Part shown: positions 17,906 to 27,297 of the stretch, piece after piece | Layout of the letters: every line of letters starts with the position of its first letter | How positions within the stretch are numbered: position 1 is the stretch's first letter | From: Sandaracinus sp. | GTDB lineage: Bacteria > Myxococcota_A > Polyangia > Polyangiales > Houyiibacteriaceae | Length of the DNA stretch: 64,000 nt | Direction: 5' to 3' | Assembly (NCBI GenBank): GCA_020633125.1 | Contig: JACKEH010000017.1 | Location: 4,365-68,364 of the forward strand | Made by a program: the position numbers and the translations under genes | The notes under the pieces: model-generated | Told to the model about the DNA's origin: nothing | Seen by the model: the letters and a program-made list of their open reading frames with translations, nothing else | Database searches by the model: none

Positions 17906-19069
17906 GAGACAGGGTTCCATGACGAACCCGTCTGCTTCGACGTCGCCGAAGATCGCGCGGTAGCCCGTGAACCCGACCGCGATGCTCACCGCGTTGCACT
18001 CGAGGCCCGGCCCCGTCGACGAAGGATCGCTACGCAGGTCGCGTGCGTTCTCGAGGGTCACGTTGAGCGCCGCGACCGCCACCGGCTCGATGCAGAAGCT
18101 GTCGATGAGCGAGCTGCGAAGGTCGTCGACCCCGAAGCGCCCGTGCAACGAGGCGTTCTCGAGACGGTTCCCGTCGTCGGAGATTCGGCCCACGATGCTC
18201 GCGTCCGTGAGTCGCAGCGTGAAGTTTCGGGTGTCGCCGTTCGGCAAGACGATGTTCTCGCGGTCCGGCAGGCGGAACACGAGCATGCGGTTGGCGATGT
18301 AAGCCGCGTCGTCGAGCAAGAGTGGCTCGCCCGTGATGCGGAAGTTCGATTCCGACACGCTCCACACGTCCAAGCCATCTTCCCAGCTCGGCGTGGTCGC
18401 CATGTCCGCGCGTCGAAGCGCCACGGTCTGCGCGAGCGTCGCGCGCACGGCGCCGTCGTCGTCTTCCCCGTTCCAGCCTTCGATGCGCACGATGAAGGTG
18501 TTCCCTTCCTCCATGTTGCGCGCCGTGTCCGTGGGGTAGTCCGGTTCGAACGAGAGGATGGCCGGCAACACGATCCGTCCGATCATGTTGTCTTGGCCTT
18601 CCGGCCCGTCGGTCATCGCGGACGCCACGTTGCACTCGTTCGACGGGGTGCTGTCGGGCGTGCATTCGCCGTCGAGGTCGTACGCCACCTCGTACCAGAG
18701 GTCGCCGGATTGATCGATGATGGGGTCCTTCATCGCAAAGGAGATCGTCATGTCGCCGCCGGCCGCCGCGGGACGCGGAGGAGGCACCCGGCCACACGCC
18801 GGCTCGGCATCCACCCCGGTGTCCTCGAGGCCGCCGTCGAGCTCACCGCCGCCGTCGTTCGGCCCGGCGTCGACGTCGGCCCCTCCGTCGAACCCAGCGT
18901 CGCGTTCGGTGCGCCCCGAGTCGATGCGGTTGAGGAACGCCGGATCGTAGACGTCGCAGCCGAGCCCACAAACGACGCTCAACCAGAGCAAGCTCCGGAG
19001 TCGATGCGACGCGTACGCTTCACGATCGGACGTCGGGCGATTCGCCTCGCACGCCTGCTCATTGCGCAT
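17903..19069 (-). CDS. Lipoprotein of unknown function with D-G-G/D-A-G linker
   Basis: A 388-residue predicted lipoprotein. The ATG at 19069 overlaps the end of the kinase gene. After a polar start the signal peptide core (LLWLSVVCGLGC) ends in the lipid cysteine, followed by DVYDPAFLNRIDSGRTERD and a run rich in DGG and DAG. That linker style is frequent in myxobacterial lipoproteins. The main domain, about residues 95-388, is beta-rich with few cysteines and is not recognised. It is the third gene of a coupled TPR-kinase-lipoprotein operon and may be a surface or periplasmic partner of the kinase's extracellular part. Confidence 0.75.
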   Translation of the reverse strand: MRNEQACEANRPTSDREAYASHRLRSLLWLSVVCGLGCDVYDPAFLNRIDSGRTERDAGFDGGADVDAGPNDGGGELDGGLEDTGVDAEPACGRVPPPRPAAAGGDMTISFAMKDPIIDQSGDLWYEVAYDLDGECTPDSTPSNECNVASAMTDGPEGQDNMIGRIVLPAILSFEPDYPTDTARNMEEGNTFIVRIEGWNGEDDDGAVRATLAQTVALRRADMATTPSWEDGLDVWSVSESNFRITGEPLLLDDAAYIANRMLVFRLPDRENIVLPNGDTRNFTLRLTDASIVGRISDDGNRLENASLHGRFGVDDLRSSLIDSFCIEPVAVAALNVTLENARDLRSDPSSTGPGLECNAVSIAVGFTGYRAIFGDVEADGFVMEPCL

Positions 19070-20711
19070 ACGGGTTCTCCAACACGTCATCCTCACGCAT
19101 CGTGGCCATCGTGGGCGGAGGCGGGGAAGGTGCCATCGTCGGCTCGGCCACGGTCGGCGCCGTCGGCGGTACCACCGGACGAGGCCGACGACGGGTCCGT
19201 GCGTCGGGCTCCGGTTCGGCCGTCGCCGCAGGCGTGCTCGGTTCGGTCATCGACGGAGCCGGCTCGTCGTTCGCTTCCGCGACGTCGGTGGCGTTCGCGA
19301 CACCGACTTCTCCATGCGGTTCGGCCCCACTCGGTTCGGCCGCACTCGGTTCGGCCCCACTCGGTTCGGCCGCACTCGGCTCGCCCGCATTCGGCTCGCC
19401 CGCACTCGGCTCGGCCGCACTCGATTCCGTGGGGGCCGACGCGACCGCGGGCTGACGCGGCGTGGCGATGACGGTCATCGGCGGCGCTTCGGGGGCACCG
19501 CGCCCGAAGAGGTAGGCGCCGAGCCCGACCACGACCAGGAGCAGACCGACCACCGCGACCTGCCAAATCACGGGAGAGGTCGCACGGGCGGGAATCGCCG
19601 TACCCGTGGTCGAGCTCTCACTCGCCGAATACGGCGGCGCGCTCTGCGGAAGCGCTCCGCCGTCGTCGGCAAGCTTGACTGCGACTTCGACCGACGCGCG
19701 CTGCTGTTCGAGCTTCGGCCCGAGCACGGCCTTCATCAACGACGTCACGTGCTCCGGTCGTGCCATGCCACCGACTGCGGCGGCCGCACGCTCGAGGTCG
19801 GCACGAAACTCGGTGGCGGTTTGGTAGCGCTCGTCCGGATCCCGAGCGAGCCCCTTGAGCGTCACGGCGTCGAGTGGCGCGAGCTCGGGCCGAACGTCCG
19901 ACGGCTTCGGGATTGGAGCGTCGAGCACCTTGCGCACGGTGTCGATGTCGTCCTCGCCCTTGAAGAGGCGACGGCCGGTCAGAGACTCCCAGAGCACGAC
20001 CGCCGTGGCGAAGAGGTCGCCTCGCAAGTCGTCGATGCGTTGTCCGCCTTTGCCGAAGCGCTCGGGCGGCATGTACGCGAGCTTGCCCTTGAGCTGACCG
20101 GTCTTGGTCGAGGAGACACGTCCCTCAGCCTTCGCGATGCCGAAGTCGGTGATGCGCGCGATTCCGTCCGTCCCGACCAGCACGTTGTGCGGCGAGACGT
20201 CACGATGCACGACACCGAGGTTCTGGCCGTTCTCACCGACCAGGTCGTGGGCGGCACCGAGGCCCGCGAGCGTGTCGCTCACGATGCGAACGACGACGGG
20301 CACGGCCACACGGGCGTTCTTCTTGTGAGCCGCCCGCAAGATCTGCGAGAGGTCCATGCCCTCGACGTAGTCCATCACGAGGAAGGTGCCGTGCGTCGGA
20401 TCTTCGCCCACGTCGGTGACCGGGATGACGTTCGGATGGCGAATGCGGGCGGCGAGGCGCGCTTCGTCGAGGAACATCGCGCGAATGTTCGGGTCCTCGG
20501 AGAGGTGCGGGTGAAGCACCTTGATCGCGACGCGGCGATCGAAGCCGGCGACCGCGTGAATGCGACCGAGGTAGACCGTGGCCATGCCGCCGGCCGCGAG
20601 CTTCGCGAGCAACTGGTAGCGACCCAGGTACGCGCTCGGCAACCCACCCGCCCCGGTCGTCACCGGGCTGATGGCTTGCAACGAGCTGGTCGGACCTCCG
20701 GACACACTCAC
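19059..20711 (-). CDS. Transmembrane Ser/Thr protein kinase
   Basis: A Pkn-type kinase of 550 residues. The kinase domain (about 31-315) has the glycine loop LAAGGMATVYLG, catalytic K64 in VAIK, HRDVSPHNVL with H169 and D171, DFG at 189-191 and YMPPERF in place of APE. All catalytic residues are present. A transmembrane helix follows at about 382-404 (VIWQVAVVGLLLVVVGLGAY). The C-terminal, extracellular part starts with a degenerate five-residue repeat of the type E-P-S-(A/G)-(A/G), about 434-466, then a Pro/Thr-rich tail. The repeat DNA may vary in copy number. The GTG start overlaps the upstream TPR gene's stop. Confidence 0.92.
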   Translation of the reverse strand: MSVSGGPTSSLQAISPVTTGAGGLPSAYLGRYQLLAKLAAGGMATVYLGRIHAVAGFDRRVAIKVLHPHLSEDPNIRAMFLDEARLAARIRHPNVIPVTDVGEDPTHGTFLVMDYVEGMDLSQILRAAHKKNARVAVPVVVRIVSDTLAGLGAAHDLVGENGQNLGVVHRDVSPHNVLVGTDGIARITDFGIAKAEGRVSSTKTGQLKGKLAYMPPERFGKGGQRIDDLRGDLFATAVVLWESLTGRRLFKGEDDIDTVRKVLDAPIPKPSDVRPELAPLDAVTLKGLARDPDERYQTATEFRADLERAAAAVGGMARPEHVTSLMKAVLGPKLEQQRASVEVAVKLADDGGALPQSAPPYSASESSTTGTAIPARATSPVIWQVAVVGLLLVVVGLGAYLFGRGAPEAPPMTVIATPRQPAVASAPTESSAAEPSAGEPNAGEPSAAEPSGAEPSAAEPSGAEPHGEVGVANATDVAEANDEPAPSMTEPSTPAATAEPEPDARTRRRPRPVVPPTAPTVAEPTMAPSPPPPTMATMREDDVLENPYAQ

Positions 20712-21691
20712 AGACGACCTCGCACGTAGAGCATCGCTCCGTCGGTGGCAGGTGACACGCCGAAGGACGTGCTCGTGTCCTCCGGATCGCCTTCGAAGTC
20801 GGTGAAGAACGCCGAGAGCAAGGCCAGAAACGCCATTCCTGCGGTCGCGCCGAGGAGCGCGTTGGTGCGACGCTCTTTCTTCTGACCCTCCTGGTAGCGT
20901 TCCTCCGATGGATTCGTCTCGTACGCGTCCACGCCCGAGACCGTGTCGACGCCCGACCAGATGGTCACGCCACCGAGCGCGGCCGTCAGGCCGAGACCCG
21001 TCCAGAACACCGCCGGGGGCAGGACACGCACCCCACGGTCCCTCGTGGTCAACGGGGGCGGCGTGCCATCCGGCGTCGTCTCGGTCAGCGAGACGCCCTC
21101 GGGAGTCTCGATCTCGAGCACTACCTGCTCCGCACGAGCGGCTTGCGCGCGACGCTCGACTCGCACGTCACCGAAGAACGCGACCACGGCGTGGTCGACG
21201 TCGGGCGTGAGGTAGGCGCCACGTGTCGCGAGCAGCCGACCGTCCACCTCGATCACACAGCCCTCGCATTGCACCGTCAGGAGCACCGACGTGCGGCCGG
21301 CTTCTTCGACGACTTGAGAGACCAGCTCGGCGGCTCCCGCGTCGTCGGGGTATTCCTCCGCGAGCAGGATGGCGAGCGTTCCGGCGCGTGTGAGATCGCC
21401 TGCACGCTGGTACGAACGAATCGCCTGAACCAACGCGGCACGCGCGGGGGCGAGGCGGTACGCGCTCATGAACCACTGTCCGGCCTGCCCGTACTGACCC
21501 GCGACGTAGAGCGAGGCCGCGCGGTCGTAGGCCTGCGCGGCCGCCTGTCGGTTCTGAACGACGTCACCCGTCGCCACGCGGTCGGAAGCCTCCGCGTTCG
21601 TCGACGTCGCAGCGTCCTGCGCCCGAACGGGCGAAGCCACGAGGAAGGTCAGCAGCGCGAAGGAGAAAAGCCGCACCGGCAGAGGATACAC
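20708..21691 (-). CDS. Secreted TPR/PEGA-like protein with membrane helices, kinase operon
   Basis: A 327-residue protein with a signal peptide ending in SPVRAQ. TPR-like helices cover about 45-130 (AYDRAASLYVAGQYGQAGQWF). A short PEGA-like beta domain follows near 135-190 (VQCEGCVIEVDGRLLATRG). Two hydrophobic segments lie near 228-250 and 277-298. This TPR then PEGA then membrane-helix order recurs in the protein at 26372-27196. It overlaps the kinase gene by four bases (GTGA), so both are made together. A role in sensing or scaffolding for the kinase is inferred from the operon only. Confidence 0.8.
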   Translation of the reverse strand: MYPLPVRLFSFALLTFLVASPVRAQDAATSTNAEASDRVATGDVVQNRQAAAQAYDRAASLYVAGQYGQAGQWFMSAYRLAPARAALVQAIRSYQRAGDLTRAGTLAILLAEEYPDDAGAAELVSQVVEEAGRTSVLLTVQCEGCVIEVDGRLLATRGAYLTPDVDHAVVAFFGDVRVERRAQAARAEQVVLEIETPEGVSLTETTPDGTPPPLTTRDRGVRVLPPAVFWTGLGLTAALGGVTIWSGVDTVSGVDAYETNPSEERYQEGQKKERRTNALLGATAGMAFLALLSAFFTDFEGDPEDTSTSFGVSPATDGAMLYVRGRL

Positions 21692-21749
21692 GGAGTGAGG
21701 GCGGTTCGTCGCGGTTTGGACAGGAAGACACGGACGTGGGGGGACGTCC

Positions 21750-24362
21750 TCAGCCCTCGTCGACTCCCTCGTCCACGTCCCCGTCGGCGTCGCCTTCGGC
21801 TTCCTCCTCGAGCGCCTCGAGCAGCTCGTCCCGGCTCACGCCCCACGGCGCGTCGGTGCCGTGGAAGTGGCGCCACAACGCGCGGCTGAGCCCGGGTTGC
21901 TCGTCGGGAACGGAGAAGTCCCAGCGCATCGACTGCGCCTCGAACGAGCTGCGGGTGCCCCCCGGGTTGTTCTCCTCGGGCCACCGTCGCGGAATCGCCT
22001 CGTAGGGCGTGAAGTCCGGGGTGCTCGTGAAGAGGTCGTACATCGGCGCCGCGTTCGCCCAATAGGCGTTCAGGGGCGTCTCGACCCCGAGGATGAGCTG
22101 AATGGTCCGCCAGATGCTCGACTCGTTGTAGTGCACGCTCGAGACGTAGCCGCGCTTGACCCAAGGCGAGATCACGAGGGTCGGGGCGCGGTGGTTGTCG
22201 ACGTGATCGCCCCCGTCCTGCGGGTCGTCCTGGATGATGAAGACCGCCGTCTCGGGCCAGAAGCTCGAGTGGCTGATCGCGTCGACCAACGCGCCGATCG
22301 CCGCGTCGTTGTCCGCGATCATCGCCGAGGGCGTCGGCCGACCCGGCTGCCCGCCGAAGGTGTGGTCGTTCGGGAGCAAGACGTACGTGAACTGGTTGAG
22401 CGCGCAGGTGCGCTGCCAGCGCCGCTCGAGGAAGCGGACCTTGTCCACGTCCGGGACACCCATGTTGTAGACGACCCCGGGGAACGAAGCGTTCGGGGCG
22501 AGCGCGCGGCTCGACACGATCTCTCCGTAGTTCGTCGCGGTGATGCCGTTGTCGACGAGCCAATCGAAGGCGCTGCCTTCCTCGGGGTAGCCGTAGTCCT
22601 GAATGCCGGCGGGCGGCACCGTCCAAAAGCCGCGGCCCCAGGTCGTCAGCCAGCTGCGCTCGATGAAATCCGTGGTGCGGCCCATCGTGGTCCACACGTG
22701 GCCCTGCACGGATTGTTCGGCGAGCGAGTAGTAGTTGTCGGGCAACGCGAAGGTGCGCGCGAGCTCGCGGGTGTTCGGCACGACCTGCTCGATGCGGTCG
22801 CTCGGGATGAGCACGAGGCTCGGATCGCCGTTGCCGTGCGGCGCGCCGGACGCGTCGGTGAGGTCGCCGAAGTACGCGTCGTAGGTCTTGTTCTCACGCA
22901 CGACGAGGATGACGTGGCGAATGCGCGGCGAGGGTCCCGCGCCCGGCTGGGGAATCGGGTAGTCGTCTTCCGCGCCGTCCGGGCAGTCGACCCGGTGGAA
23001 GCGCGTCGCGCGGTCGTTGTTGCGCGCGATCTCGAGATCCCATCGCGCGAGCGCTTCGTCGCCGAGCTCTTCGGGCGCGATCACCGCGACCGAGCCTCCG
23101 ACGAGATCGAGGATGTCCGTGCGCGAGGGATCCGTGTTGGCTCCCGTTCCTTCGTGTTTGCCGACGACCACGACGAGGCGCCCGTCGTCGAGCGCGCGCA
23201 CGTCGGTCGGGTACCACATCGTCGGCACGCGCCCGATGCGCGTCCAATCGGTGGTGGCGAAGACGTCGATCGCGTTTTCGCCTGCGCTCACCGCGTAGAA
23301 GCGCGTTCCGTCCGGCGAGAAGGTGCCGGCCGAAGGCGACGCGCCGCGGGGCGCGGTCTCGCCTTGGAGGAAGAGCTGGCGGGTGCGCATGCGGGTCGCG
23401 GTGTCGACGATCGAGAGGCTGTCGCTGTCGCTGTCGGCGACGACGAGCAGGCTGCCGTCCGCCGAGAGCGCGAGCCCCTCGGGGTTCTTGCCGACCGGAA
23501 TCGGCGTGCCCGCCGTGCCGGCGCCGAGCTCGACGGGGATGACCGCCCCTTGCGACCAGAGCGAGACGTAAGCCGTGGCGTCGCTCGGTCCGGTGTGAGG
23601 CGCGACGACCAAGCCGTAGGGCAAGGAGCCGTTCGGCAGCGAGACGCGACGCACCTCTTCGCCGTCGACGACGTCGTAGACGACGAGCTGGTTGCCGAAC
23701 ATCAACGTGGCGACGAGCGTGCGGTCGTCGTCGAGCAGCGCGAGCGAGCTGACGTATCCGTCGCTGGTGTCGGTCGCGAGCCGAATCGAAGGCGCGTCGG
23801 TGAGCTGCCCCGTCGCGGTGTCGAAGTCGTAGACCCGGACGAGGTTGCTGCCGCCGCCGCTGACGAACACACGGTCGCCCGTGGACGTCGCCGCGAGGCC
23901 GAGGAAGAGCGCTTCGTCGGAGCGCTCGCGCAGCGTGCGTTGATCGACGACCGCCCCGGTGTCGAGGTTCACGACGCTGAGCTGTTCGAGGTCGACGCCA
24001 CCGTCCGAGACGATCGCGAACGGCGAGTCGGCGACGCGACGCGCGGACATCGGAAAGCCGGGCAGCTCGATGTGCCTGCCGACACGCAGCACACGTCGTG
24101 CGCCGGGGACCACGTAGGCGTCCTCCCCGTCGTCGCCCACGGGCAAGGTCGGGTCGTCCAGGTCGTCGACGATCACCGCTTCGCAGCGACCGGTCGTCGG
24201 TGCGGGAAACGTCTCTCGGCGACACTCCGGGCCGGCGTCGGCGCCTCCGCCGTCTTCCGGCGCGTCGGGCAATCCGGCGTCGGGAAGGAGCGGATCGCTC
24301 TTCTCGCCCGGGCAAGCGAGCGCAAGCAGCAGAGGGAGCACCGCGAGGGAACGACGAAGCAT
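21750..24362 (-). CDS. Lipoprotein with YncE-like beta-propeller and phosphoesterase/alkaline phosphatase-like domain
   Basis: An 870-residue lipoprotein (lipobox ALAC, Cys17) with a DAG-rich linker. Residues about 70-470 form repeated blades such as GYVSSLALLDDDRTLVATL and EGLALSADGSLLVVADSDSD, a YncE-type propeller. From about 505 the phosphoesterase family domain begins with RHVILVVRENKTYDAYFGDL. It includes WTTMGRTTDFIE and ends with DDPQDGGDHVDNHRAPT, which holds metal-ligand-type Asp and His. This propeller plus phosphatase architecture is known in soil bacteria. The substrate is unknown; a phosphodiester or phospholipid at the cell surface is plausible. A short acidic EGDADGDVDEG tail closes the chain. 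Confidence 0.88.
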   Translation of the reverse strand: MLRRSLAVLPLLLALACPGEKSDPLLPDAGLPDAPEDGGGADAGPECRRETFPAPTTGRCEAVIVDDLDDPTLPVGDDGEDAYVVPGARRVLRVGRHIELPGFPMSARRVADSPFAIVSDGGVDLEQLSVVNLDTGAVVDQRTLRERSDEALFLGLAATSTGDRVFVSGGGSNLVRVYDFDTATGQLTDAPSIRLATDTSDGYVSSLALLDDDRTLVATLMFGNQLVVYDVVDGEEVRRVSLPNGSLPYGLVVAPHTGPSDATAYVSLWSQGAVIPVELGAGTAGTPIPVGKNPEGLALSADGSLLVVADSDSDSLSIVDTATRMRTRQLFLQGETAPRGASPSAGTFSPDGTRFYAVSAGENAIDVFATTDWTRIGRVPTMWYPTDVRALDDGRLVVVVGKHEGTGANTDPSRTDILDLVGGSVAVIAPEELGDEALARWDLEIARNNDRATRFHRVDCPDGAEDDYPIPQPGAGPSPRIRHVILVVRENKTYDAYFGDLTDASGAPHGNGDPSLVLIPSDRIEQVVPNTRELARTFALPDNYYSLAEQSVQGHVWTTMGRTTDFIERSWLTTWGRGFWTVPPAGIQDYGYPEEGSAFDWLVDNGITATNYGEIVSSRALAPNASFPGVVYNMGVPDVDKVRFLERRWQRTCALNQFTYVLLPNDHTFGGQPGRPTPSAMIADNDAAIGALVDAISHSSFWPETAVFIIQDDPQDGGDHVDNHRAPTLVISPWVKRGYVSSVHYNESSIWRTIQLILGVETPLNAYWANAAPMYDLFTSTPDFTPYEAIPRRWPEENNPGGTRSSFEAQSMRWDFSVPDEQPGLSRALWRHFHGTDAPWGVSRDELLEALEEEAEGDADGDVDEGVDEG

Positions 24363-24431
24363 GGGCGGAGGGTCTCAACTCGTCGGGTCAGGGGGAAGCC
24401 CCCTCACTTCGGTGAACGTGACGGACGGGCA

Positions 24432-24501
24432 ACGAGTCGCGCGGCGCTCGTGGGAAGTCGAGCCACGAGTCGCGCGGCGACGCACGGTCGGGAAGTCGAG
24501 C
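24432..24501. repeat. Imperfect direct repeat upstream of sixA
   Basis: Two neighbouring copies share ACGAGTCGCGCGGCG at their start (24432 and 24465) and GGGAAGTCGAGC at their end. The second copy is about five bases longer. They lie in the 258-base space between the divergent phosphoesterase and sixA genes, which otherwise holds only GC-rich sequence with further short AGTCG and GGCGGCATC repeats. They could be regulator sites or leftovers of local duplication. Confidence 0.5.
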
Positions 24502-24620
24502 TCGAGCCGAGCCGCCGAGTCGGGGGCTCGCAGGCGGCGGCATCACGCTCGCAGAACGGCGGCATCGCGCACGCCGCCGCCGAGCCGCACGGAGAAAACC
24601 TGGTAGGGTCGTGGACTCGC

Positions 24621-25100
24621 ATGAAGGTGCTGCTCATCCGCCATTCGACCGCCGTCGGCCCCTACGAAGCGCCGACGGACGAGATGCGTTGGCTCAGCGG
24701 CGCGGGTCGTGCGCGCATGCGCCACGTCGCGGCGCTGGTGCGCGACGAGCTGGTGCCCACCCGCATCTTCACGAGCCCCCTCGCGCGCACGATTCAAACC
24801 GCGGATCTCTTGGCAGAGGGCGTGGGCTTCGAAGGCGCGGTCGAGGTGTGGCCGGCCCTCGCGGCCGAGCACGGGACGAGCGCCCAAGCGCTCGCGGCGC
24901 TCGACCACGCGCACGACCACGACGTGGTGGCGCTCGTCACACACGTGCCGAAGGTCGCGGTGCTCGCAGGTCATTTGCTCGGACGCGACCGCGTTCCGGA
25001 GTTCCAGACGGGCACCGTGCTCGCGTTGGAGCGAGATGGCCGCGGCGCGCGGGAGCTCTGGACGCTCGATCCGGAGCGCATGCAGATCGTGCGTCGCTGA
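24621..25100 (+). CDS. sixA: SixA-type phosphohistidine phosphatase
   Basis: A 159-residue histidine phosphatase superfamily protein. It opens with MKVLLIRHSTAVGP, which contains the RH motif with the nucleophilic histidine. The second arginine lies in TSPLARTIQTADLL and the second histidine in ALVTHVPKVAVLAG. The short length, lack of an insertion cap and this motif spacing fit SixA, which removes phosphate from histidine phosphotransfer domains or from PtsO-type proteins. It is a single plus-strand gene inside a minus-strand region. The family is sure; the substrate is inferred. Confidence 0.87.
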   Translation: MKVLLIRHSTAVGPYEAPTDEMRWLSGAGRARMRHVAALVRDELVPTRIFTSPLARTIQTADLLAEGVGFEGAVEVWPALAAEHGTSAQALAALDHAHDHDVVALVTHVPKVAVLAGHLLGRDRVPEFQTGTVLALERDGRGARELWTLDPERMQIVRR

Positions 25101-25142
25101 AGTCGAAGCCCAGCGCCCGTTCGGCGGCGCCGGCTCCACGGC

Positions 25143-26375
25143 TCATGGAACCCACGTGCAGCGGAGGTACTCCTCGACCTGCACCACTTCCACCGGCGTG
25201 AGCGCCCGATCGTAGACACGCACCTCGGCGTACTGCGCGGCGAAGCGTCCACGTTCTTCGTCGTCGTGCGAACCGAGCCTCCAGCGCGCGGGCACGCCGA
25301 TCGCGCCCGCGTTCAAGGGCCCGGCTCCCACGAGCACCGAGTCGACCCAAAGGCCCCCCTGCGTCGACGCGCCGTTCTCGCGACGTCCACCGGTGATGAC
25401 GTGAGGCCGCGCGTCGGCGATCGACCCCGACGCAATCACGGCGGGCGTGTACGTGTTTCCTTCCGCCACCGACAAGCCCAACGTGCCGCCGTTCGCGACG
25501 AGCGCCATCGAAGGCGCGGCGCCCCCCGCAACGAAGCTGCCGAGGACGCAGGAACGATTTCGCGCGTTGCCCGTCGAGCGGTCGTCGTCGGTTCGAAGCA
25601 CCAGGAAGAAGCTGACTTCGGTCGTGCCGAGGACCGGGTTCTCGAACGACACGAAGCTCTTGACGTCCGAGCGTGTGGCGACGGCGGGTAGCCCCAGTCC
25701 GAACGCGTCGGGTACCCACGTAGCCGCCGTCAACGTGGCGTCCCGTCCGAATCCACTCCGGTCGGGCCACACGGCGCCGCGGACGTCTCGCGCGTCGAGA
25801 TGCAGCACCAACCCGGGAACGGATGGGGCTTCGCAGGTCGACGTGTTCGCATCGACGGCATCCGCGTCGACGAAAGCATCGACGCTCGCATCGTCCGGGA
25901 CCTGCGCGTCGGCGCCGGCGTCGGGACCGACCCCTCCGTCGATTCCCTCCCAAGGCGCGAGCGACTCCGGAGGCACGTCGACCGAACGACAATCCCCTCG
26001 CTCGCAAGTGTCGGTCCCGCAGTCGAGGTCCACACAAGCCGAGGTGAGGAACAAGTCGACCCTTCGTGTCTGCTGCGCGACGAACGAGGTCCGGCGTCGC
26101 TGGCTCACCTGAGGTACGCCCGCGACCAAGGCCCGGGCCTCGATCTCGATCGGGCCCACCGGTCCGCCTCGACGCTCGATGGCCACGACACGTGGCAGCG
26201 GACCGTCGACCAAACGCGCTCGAGCCGTCTGCTCCCCGCCCGCGAGCCCCCGCACGACCACCTCGACCGTGTCGAGCTGGGTGGATGGCAGGTCGGAGTC
26301 GACCACCACCACGAGCTGCGTGGGGTCGGTCGGCGCGCACGCGGCGAGCATCGCGAAGAGGCAAACGTGCTTCAC
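25143..26375 (-). CDS. Modular lipoprotein with LamG/concanavalin-like C-terminal domain
   Basis: A 410-residue lipoprotein; signal MKHVCLFAMLAAC, Cys13 lipidated. The first region (14-150) is a beta domain beginning APTDPTQLVVVVDSDL and ending with a small cysteine cluster CVDLDCGTDTCERGDC. The same arrangement occurs in the lipoprotein at 38377. A D-A-G/D-A-F-V-D-A-D linker follows (about 165-195). The rest is a LamG-like domain with VLHLDARDVRGAVWPDRSG, typical of laminin-G or concanavalin-like bacterial domains that bind sugars or surface proteins, and closes with AEVRVYDRALTPVEV. It overlaps the TPR partner by four bases (GTGA). Confidence 0.82.
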   Translation of the reverse strand: MKHVCLFAMLAACAPTDPTQLVVVVDSDLPSTQLDTVEVVVRGLAGGEQTARARLVDGPLPRVVAIERRGGPVGPIEIEARALVAGVPQVSQRRRTSFVAQQTRRVDLFLTSACVDLDCGTDTCERGDCRSVDVPPESLAPWEGIDGGVGPDAGADAQVPDDASVDAFVDADAVDANTSTCEAPSVPGLVLHLDARDVRGAVWPDRSGFGRDATLTAATWVPDAFGLGLPAVATRSDVKSFVSFENPVLGTTEVSFFLVLRTDDDRSTGNARNRSCVLGSFVAGGAAPSMALVANGGTLGLSVAEGNTYTPAVIASGSIADARPHVITGGRRENGASTQGGLWVDSVLVGAGPLNAGAIGVPARWRLGSHDDEERGRFAAQYAEVRVYDRALTPVEVVQVEEYLRCTWVP

Positions 26376-27196
26376 GGGCTCACCCCCTCCACGCGCCCCT
26401 CGAGCCGCGGTGGATCGAAGTTGCCGTTCACGCGCGGGTCGGCCTCTGGGCGGGTCGCGACGAGAATGCCGACGACGACCGCGCCGACCAGGAGCGCACC
26501 GACCGCACCGAGCGCGCCACCGAGACGGCGCTTGCGACGCTGGGCCGACTGGCGGTGCGTCGCGAGCCGCGCTTCTTCTTCGAGCGCGCGCCGACGTTCT
26601 TCTTCGGCCGCGATCGCTTCGGGCGTGGGAAGCGGCGCCGCGACCTCGACGTGCACGCTCGTCTCCGCGCCCGCGACGACCGTCGCCGTGGCCCGTCCGG
26701 CCTGCTGCGCTCCCCGGAGGACCGTCAGGACACGCTCGCCGGGATCGACGGGAAACGCCATCCCACGAAGCGCCTCGGGGAGCGCCCGCCCGTCGACCTG
26801 AATCACCAACCCCGGTTCGTCGGGCGCGAGCACGATACGCAGCCGCCCGACGTTCGGCTCGAGCGCTTCGCGACGGAGCCGCGCGTTCTCTTTGACGTCG
26901 TCGGGGGCATTGGAGCGTTCGATCGCGTGAAGATTCTCGATCGCTTCGACGTAGCGCCCGAGCCGCGCCTGCGCCTCGGCGAGGTTGTAGGCGATGGGCG
27001 GCGCCCAGCGCAGGGTCAGCGCGCGCTGGAAACGATCCGCGGCGGCCGCGTGATCGCCGGCCTCCGCCGCTTGAACCCCTTCGGCGAAGAGGGCGCGCGC
27101 CGCCGCGGTGCTGGCTTCGTCGCCGGCGGGTTGGGCCGCGGCGGGGGTGAGAAGCACGAGAGCGAGTGCGAAGGAAGCCAGGAGGCGAAAGCCCAT
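26372..27196 (-). CDS. Secreted TPR/PEGA-like protein with C-terminal membrane helix
   Basis: A 274-residue protein with a cleavable-looking signal (LLASFALALVLLTPAAAQ). TPR-like helices run from about 25 to 105 (ALFAEGVQAAEAGDHAAAADRF). A PEGA-like strand region near 115-180 is followed by a charged coiled coil (EEERRRALEEEARLATHRQ) and one C-terminal helix (ALGAVGALLVGAVVVGILVA). The start at 27196 gives the complete signal peptide. It is coupled to the modular lipoprotein gene. A matching pair, TPR protein plus lipoprotein, lies at 37742-40956, so a two-protein envelope module is likely. Confidence 0.8.
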   Translation of the reverse strand: MGFRLLASFALALVLLTPAAAQPAGDEASTAAARALFAEGVQAAEAGDHAAAADRFQRALTLRWAPPIAYNLAEAQARLGRYVEAIENLHAIERSNAPDDVKENARLRREALEPNVGRLRIVLAPDEPGLVIQVDGRALPEALRGMAFPVDPGERVLTVLRGAQQAGRATATVVAGAETSVHVEVAAPLPTPEAIAAEEERRRALEEEARLATHRQSAQRRKRRLGGALGAVGALLVGAVVVGILVATRPEADPRVNGNFDPPRLEGRVEGVSP

Positions 27197-27297
27197 GAGC
27201 CCCGTCAGGATAGCAAACGGGAGTCGGGGGTTCGAGGAAGCGGCGGAAGGCATTCGACGTGTGCCGCTCCGAAGTCGCGTTCGTCCTCGAGTAACCT

